This document shows, piece after piece, positions 12,315-13,249 of a stretch of 13,249 bases of DNA; within the stretch, counting starts at the first letter, position 1; the number at the start of each line of letters is the position of its first letter. The DNA lies in NCBI GenBank assembly GCA_937928015.1, contig CALFXA010000216.1, positions 1 to 13,249 on the forward strand, in the 5' to 3' direction. The position numbers and the translations under genes were made by a program. This stretch comes from an uncultured Anaerolineales bacterium (GTDB taxonomy: Bacteria > Chloroflexota > Anaerolineae > Anaerolineales > Villigracilaceae). The notes beneath the pieces are model-generated. The model did no database searches. It saw nothing but the letters and a program-made list of their open reading frames with translations, and was not told the origin of the DNA.

Positions 12315-13249
12315 ATGCGATTGAACCGACTGGCGCTTGCCCTGCTCCTGGCCCTGACCGCCTGCGGAACCAGCGCCCCCGCTCCCGCCACGATCAACGT
12401 GCTGGATGGCGGCCAGCTTCACATGCTGACCGCCGCCTCTGGTACCACCGCAGATACTTTCATCCGCGCGGGACTCATCATCACCCCCAACGACCGCGCG
12501 CTGTTGAACGGGCTTCCCGTCCCCATGAACGACCTCATCCCTGCGGCTGGCCCCGTGACTCTGCAATTGGTCCGCGCTCAGGCATTGACCCTGGTCACAC
12601 CCGAGGGGACACGCACATTGCAAACCTCCGCGCCGACGGTGGGCGCCGCGCTACGCGAGGCGGGTATCGACCTGTACGCCAGCGACTTGCTCGTCCCATC
12701 CGCTGATACGCCCATCGTGGGTGCGCTGACTATCACGCTCACGCCTGCCCGAGAAGCCACCGTCAGCGTGGGTGGACAGGAGGTGCGAATCCGCTCCTCC
12801 GCGCGGACGGTTGGGGCGGCTCTGGCCGAAGCGGGGATTCCGCTGCTCGGTCTGGACTACAGCTTCCCGTCGGAGAGCGAAGCGCTGCCCGCCGATGGAC
12901 AGGTGCGTGTCGTGCATGTCCGCGAAGCCGTCGTGCTGGCCCAAAAATCCATCCCGTTCGACAACGAGTTCGTCGCCTCAGCTGATGTCCCGCTGGACCA
13001 GCAGCAAATCCTCGAACCTGGGCAGACGGGGCTGAACGTCAGCCGCGTGCGAATCCGCTATGAAGATGGGCAGGAAGTCTCGCGTCAAAGCGAGGCCGAG
13101 ACACTCGTCCGCGCGCCGCAGAAACAGATCACAGGCTACGGCACCAAGGTCGAGATCAAGACCACCAGCGTGGACGGTGTGCAGATCGAGTACTGGCGTG
13201 CCGTGCAGATGTACGCCACGGCATATTCGCCCTGTCACTCGGGGTCGAG
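12315..13249 (+). CDS. lipoprotein with DUF348 repeats, G5 domain and start of a 3D domain (3' partial)
   Basis: The frame is open from the ATG to the window edge (311 codons). A short signal peptide (MRLNRLALALLLALTAC) has lipidation Cys17. DUF348-type ubiquitin-like repeats follow at about 87-145 and 146-203 (both contain TVGAAL-x-EAGI), with a degenerate one at 26-86. A G5 domain comes next (about 204-281; IPFDNEFVAS, LEPGQTGLN, GYGTKVEI). The last visible residues, MYATAYSPCHSG (299-310), open a 3D domain, a double-psi barrel named for its Asp residues and found in MltA-like lytic transglycosylases and B. subtilis YabE. The layout is that of YabE, related to actinobacterial resuscitation-promoting factors, so a cell-wall-lytic role is likely. 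The catalytic Asp residues lie beyond the window. Confidence 0.85.
   Translation, partial: MRLNRLALALLLALTACGTSAPAPATINVLDGGQLHMLTAASGTTADTFIRAGLIITPNDRALLNGLPVPMNDLIPAAGPVTLQLVRAQALTLVTPEGTRTLQTSAPTVGAALREAGIDLYASDLLVPSADTPIVGALTITLTPAREATVSVGGQEVRIRSSARTVGAALAEAGIPLLGLDYSFPSESEALPADGQVRVVHVREAVVLAQKSIPFDNEFVASADVPLDQQQILEPGQTGLNVSRVRIRYEDGQEVSRQSEAETLVRAPQKQITGYGTKVEIKTTSVDGVQIEYWRAVQMYATAYSPCHSGS

Overview
The window looks like chromosomal DNA of a GC-rich member of the Chloroflexota, most likely Anaerolineae. This is an inference from gene content: cysteine-containing SLH triplets joined to Thr/Pro linkers, an auracyanin-like cupredoxin lipoprotein, a DUF348/G5/3D lipoprotein, a one-domain VKOR and many lipobox proteins. 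No rRNA or tRNA gene, CRISPR array, insertion sequence, integrase or origin was seen.

Layout. (1) 1-620: the last codons of an SLH protein and a small secreted lipoprotein, on the plus strand. (2) 580-1240: a minus-strand YbaK-type deacylase with its own terminator, divergent from a cyclic-nucleotide-binding-like protein followed by a two-helix membrane protein (1240-2051). (3) 2113-4332: a full-length RelA/SpoT alarmone enzyme, facing a large minus-strand SLH/seven-bladed-propeller protein (4386-6233), with a strong shared hairpin between them. (4) 6380-8295: a plus-strand operon of moeA, VKOR and a small cysteine/acidic protein. (5) 8356-9618: a minus-strand SpoU/TrmH RNA methyltransferase and a cupredoxin lipoprotein. 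(6) 9720-12279: a good promoter, a leader with a six-codon ORF and an intrinsic terminator, then an ABC-F ATPase overlapping an aminoglycoside-nucleotidyltransferase-like gene. (7) 12315 to the end: a DUF348/G5/3D cell-wall lipoprotein, cut by the window edge.

The most interesting system is region 6. The ABC-F gene has the architecture of a ribosome-mediated transcription attenuator: promoter, short upstream ORF with its own ribosome binding site, and a terminator ending just before the ABC-F ribosome binding site. ABC-F genes of the antibiotic-resistance type are known to be controlled this way, and here the second gene resembles a drug-modifying enzyme. The pair reads as a candidate drug-inducible ribosome-protection/modification operon.

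Two other points stand out. The RelA/SpoT protein keeps the hydrolase HD residues but carries the EXDD synthetase motif of monofunctional RelA instead of RXKD. Several genes (rel, trmH-like, DUF348 protein, moeA) have a -10 hexamer 6 to 11 bases before the ATG and no Shine-Dalgarno sequence, which suggests leaderless or near-leaderless transcripts; other genes in the window have clear ribosome binding sites.
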